Shown here piece after piece: positions 13,664-15,342 of a DNA stretch of 15,342 bases. The stretch's first letter is position 1, and each line of letters begins with the position of its first letter. Origin of the DNA: CAWDPQ01 sp049642465 (GTDB taxonomy: Bacteria; Acidobacteriota; Vicinamibacteria; Vicinamibacterales; 2-12-FULL-66-21). The notes beneath the pieces were generated by a model. It was given only the letters and a program-made list of their open reading frames with translations, did no database searches and was not told the origin of the DNA. A program made the translations under genes and the position numbers. Where the stretch lies: the NCBI GenBank assembly GCA_049642465.1, contig JBAROV010000098.1, positions 1 to 15,342 on the forward strand, in the 5' to 3' direction.

Positions 13664-14521
13664 ATGTTCGTGCTTCCCTCACCCGCCCTGGCACCGTCCG
13701 TCGCACAACCAGCGGCCGCACCCGGTCGCGGCCAGCTCGAGTTTCTCGACACCGGCACTCGCACTGTCGTCACACGCGCGTATGCGACGGCCCCGCTGCG
13801 GCTGCTGACACCGGCGAATCACGGTCGCGCGGCCTGGGTCTACACGTCGAGTTACGGCGGTGGACTCGTGGACGGCGATCGAACGGTTATCGATATCGAT
13901 GTGCGGAAAGGGGCAACGGCGTTGCTCTCGTCGCAGGCTTCAACGAAGGTGTATCGGTCGCCTTGCGGCACGAGCATGGAGCTGAACGCTCGGGTCGACG
14001 ACGGCGCGGCCTTGATGGTCATGCCGGATCCGGTCGTCTGTTTTGGCGGTGCGCGCTATCGTCAGGCGCAGCGATTCCGCCTGTCCGCCGGTGGCACGCT
14101 TGTCGTCTGCGACTGCATCCTGGCGGGTCGCTATGCCGCAGGTGAACGCTGGGAGTTCGTCGAGTACCGAAGCCTCCTGGAGATCACGCTTGGCGATCGG
14201 CTCCTGGTGCACGATGCGATGATGCTTCGCGGTGAAGACGAGGAACTCACACGGCGTTTCGGGCGGTTCAACGCGCTGGCGCTCGTCGCTGTCGTGGGTA
14301 CTGTGTTTCGCAGCCACACCGACCGTCTCCTGGCCTGGTCGGCTGAGCAGAAAGTGGTTCCGCGGCCGAAACTGCTCGTGACGGCCTCAAACCTCTCGGA
14401 CGAAGGTTGCCTGCTCCGCATCGCCGGCACATCCGGCGAGAAGGTGTCCGGCACGATCCGGACGCTCCTGGATTTCATTCCGCCGTGGCTCGGAGACGAT
14501 CCCTGGGCTCGAAAGTGGTGA
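13664..14521 (+). CDS. ureD: Urease accessory protein UreD (UreH)
   Basis: UreD binds the urease apoenzyme and recruits UreF and UreG for nickel insertion in the cytoplasm. The 285-residue length is normal. Family signatures are GGLVDGD (66-72), LLSSQASTKVYRS (87-99), MPDPVVCFGGARYRQAQRF (120-138) and RFGRFNALALVAVVGT further on. The ATG at 13664 is preceded by pyrimidine-rich DNA without a Shine-Dalgarno; a GTG two codons later is the alternative. It is the first urease gene in the window and is followed by the fused gamma-beta subunit after 10 bp, so they are an operon. TTGATC at 13617-13622 could be a -35 element but the -10 is poor. Confidence 0.94.
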   Translation: MFVLPSPALAPSVAQPAAAPGRGQLEFLDTGTRTVVTRAYATAPLRLLTPANHGRAAWVYTSSYGGGLVDGDRTVIDIDVRKGATALLSSQASTKVYRSPCGTSMELNARVDDGAALMVMPDPVVCFGGARYRQAQRFRLSAGGTLVVCDCILAGRYAAGERWEFVEYRSLLEITLGDRLLVHDAMMLRGEDEELTRRFGRFNALALVAVVGTVFRSHTDRLLAWSAEQKVVPRPKLLVTASNLSDEGCLLRIAGTSGEKVSGTIRTLLDFIPPWLGDDPWARKW

Positions 14522-14531
14522 AAGGCCGTTC

Positions 14532-15260
14532 ATGCATCTGACACCGCGCGAAGTCGACAAGCTCGTTGTTCATCAGGCGGGCGTCCTGGCCCAGAAGCGG
14601 CTGGCACGAGGCCTGCGGTTGAATTACGTCGAAGCAGTGGCGCTCATATCCGCTCAATTGCTCGAACTCATTCGGGACGGCCGCCCGGTAGCCGAGCTGA
14701 TGGATCTCGGACGCCAAGTGCTCGGGCGCCAGGACGTCCTGGAGGGCGTGCCGGAAATGATCGCGGAAGTTCAGGTGGAAGGCACGTTCCCCGACGGGAC
14801 CAAGCTGGTGACCGTTCACCATCCGATTGTCGCCGAGCGCGGGGACGTGTCGCTCGCGCTGTACGGCAGCTTCCTCAGCCGCGTCGCAGACGGCAAGGCC
14901 GTGGGTCAACCTTCGGTGGCGATCGAGACAGAGCCCGGGGATGTGCAGGCGGTCCACGGCGCCATCACGCTGAACGAGGGGCGCCGCACGATTAGTCTCG
15001 AGGTGGCAAACCGTGGCGATCGGCCGATTCAGGTCGGCAGTCACTATCACTTCAGCGAAACGAACCGTGCGCGGCGCTTCGATCGAAGCGCCGCGTATGG
15101 GATGCGGCTCGATATTCCCGCCGGCACCGCGGTCCGGTTCGAACCGGGCGAGACGAAGACCGTCAGTCTCGTGGCAATCGCCGGCGACCGGGTGATTCGA
15201 GGTGGTAACGCATGGACCAGCGGCCCGGTCACGAGCGCCCGCCTTCGCGGTCGCGAATAA
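14532..15260 (+). CDS. ureAB: Urease fused gamma-beta subunit
   Basis: Urease hydrolyses urea to ammonia and carbamate; this protein gives two of its three structural parts in one chain of 242 residues. Residues 1-100 are the gamma subunit (MHLTPREVDKLVVHQAG, GLRLNYVEAVALI, VPEMIAEVQVEGTFPDGTKL). A linker of about 37 residues with no clear match leads to the beta subunit (about 138-242), with RGDRPIQVGSHYHFSETN (161-178), DIPAGTAVRFEPGE and GGNAW. Fusion of UreA and UreB is established in Helicobacter and occurs elsewhere. AAAGG, 6 nt before the ATG, overlaps the ureD stop. The alpha subunit UreC with the nickel site should lie downstream, outside the window. Confidence 0.95.
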   Translation: MHLTPREVDKLVVHQAGVLAQKRLARGLRLNYVEAVALISAQLLELIRDGRPVAELMDLGRQVLGRQDVLEGVPEMIAEVQVEGTFPDGTKLVTVHHPIVAERGDVSLALYGSFLSRVADGKAVGQPSVAIETEPGDVQAVHGAITLNEGRRTISLEVANRGDRPIQVGSHYHFSETNRARRFDRSAAYGMRLDIPAGTAVRFEPGETKTVSLVAIAGDRVIRGGNAWTSGPVTSARLRGRE

Positions 15261-15342
15261 GGGCGACCGGCTCCGGCGGGGTCCGCCGCAGCCTTGGCGA
15301 AGCAAGGCAGATCTGGGGGGCGCGAACGGAGCGGAGCGAGCT
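15261..15342. repeat. Repeat-like hairpin region after ureAB
   Basis: Two hairpins lie back to back: CGGCGG-GGT-CCGCCG (15274-15288) and GCCTTG-GCGAAG-CAAGGC (15291-15308), neither followed by a T-tract. The last bases (15323-15341) read, in reverse complement, GCTCGCTCCGCTCCGTTCG, which matches 17 of 19 bases of the tandem repeat unit at 22-40. The element probably continues past the window edge, and it separates ureAB from the expected ureC. Confidence 0.6.

Overview
This 15.3 kb window is GC-rich chromosomal DNA from a Gram-negative, probably Acidobacteriota (Vicinamibacteria-like) organism. The assignment is an inference. It rests on the gene mix: a carboxypeptidase-regulatory-domain TonB receptor, a PD40 propeller protein, a Tat-exported putative glycosyl hydrolase and a Tat-exported enolase-superfamily protein. 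GC-stuttering intergenic repeats also fit. No rRNA or tRNA gene, transposase or CRISPR array was seen.

Layout. Positions 1-310 hold three copies of a ~103 bp tandem repeat, followed by a small cluster of TTTCCAG/CTGGAAA motifs that runs into the stop codon of tadA (minus, tRNA adenosine deaminase). Divergent from tadA is a membrane-anchored patatin-like phospholipase (plus). A 256 bp gap follows, with a promoter overlapped by a perfect palindrome and two stem-loops, leading into a siderophore-type TonB-dependent receptor (plus). Convergent to it is a minus-strand pair: a Tat-exported GHL6-type glycosyl-hydrolase-like protein followed by an exported PD40 propeller protein. Divergent from that pair is a Tat-exported enolase-superfamily protein (plus), followed by a soluble PAS-PAS histidine kinase and a NarL/LuxR-type response regulator whose genes overlap.

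Just after the response regulator, a perfect 17 bp palindrome (CTAGGGA-N3-TCCCTAG) precedes a 132-codon gene. Its product looks like a stripped-down NtrC-type AAA+ domain: degenerate Walker A and B motifs, no GAFTGA loop, no lid domain and no DNA-binding domain. This kinase/regulator/palindrome/mini-AAA+ unit is the most interesting part of the window. A histidine-phosphatase variant lacking the RHG arginine (minus) converges on it. The window ends with the start of a urease cluster, ureD and a fused gamma-beta structural subunit (plus), and then repeat-like hairpins related to the repeat at the other end. The alpha subunit ureC is expected just outside.

How the parts may work together. The TonB receptor, the exported hydrolase, the propeller and the exported enolase-family protein would all act in the envelope, on uptake or processing of a substrate that cannot be named from sequence. 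The two-component system may control the mini-AAA+ gene through the palindrome. Three genes (patatin, hydrolase, histidine phosphatase) have a -10-like hexamer 6-7 nt before the start codon, suggesting leaderless transcripts; two of these share the identical 10-mer GACTAGAATC.
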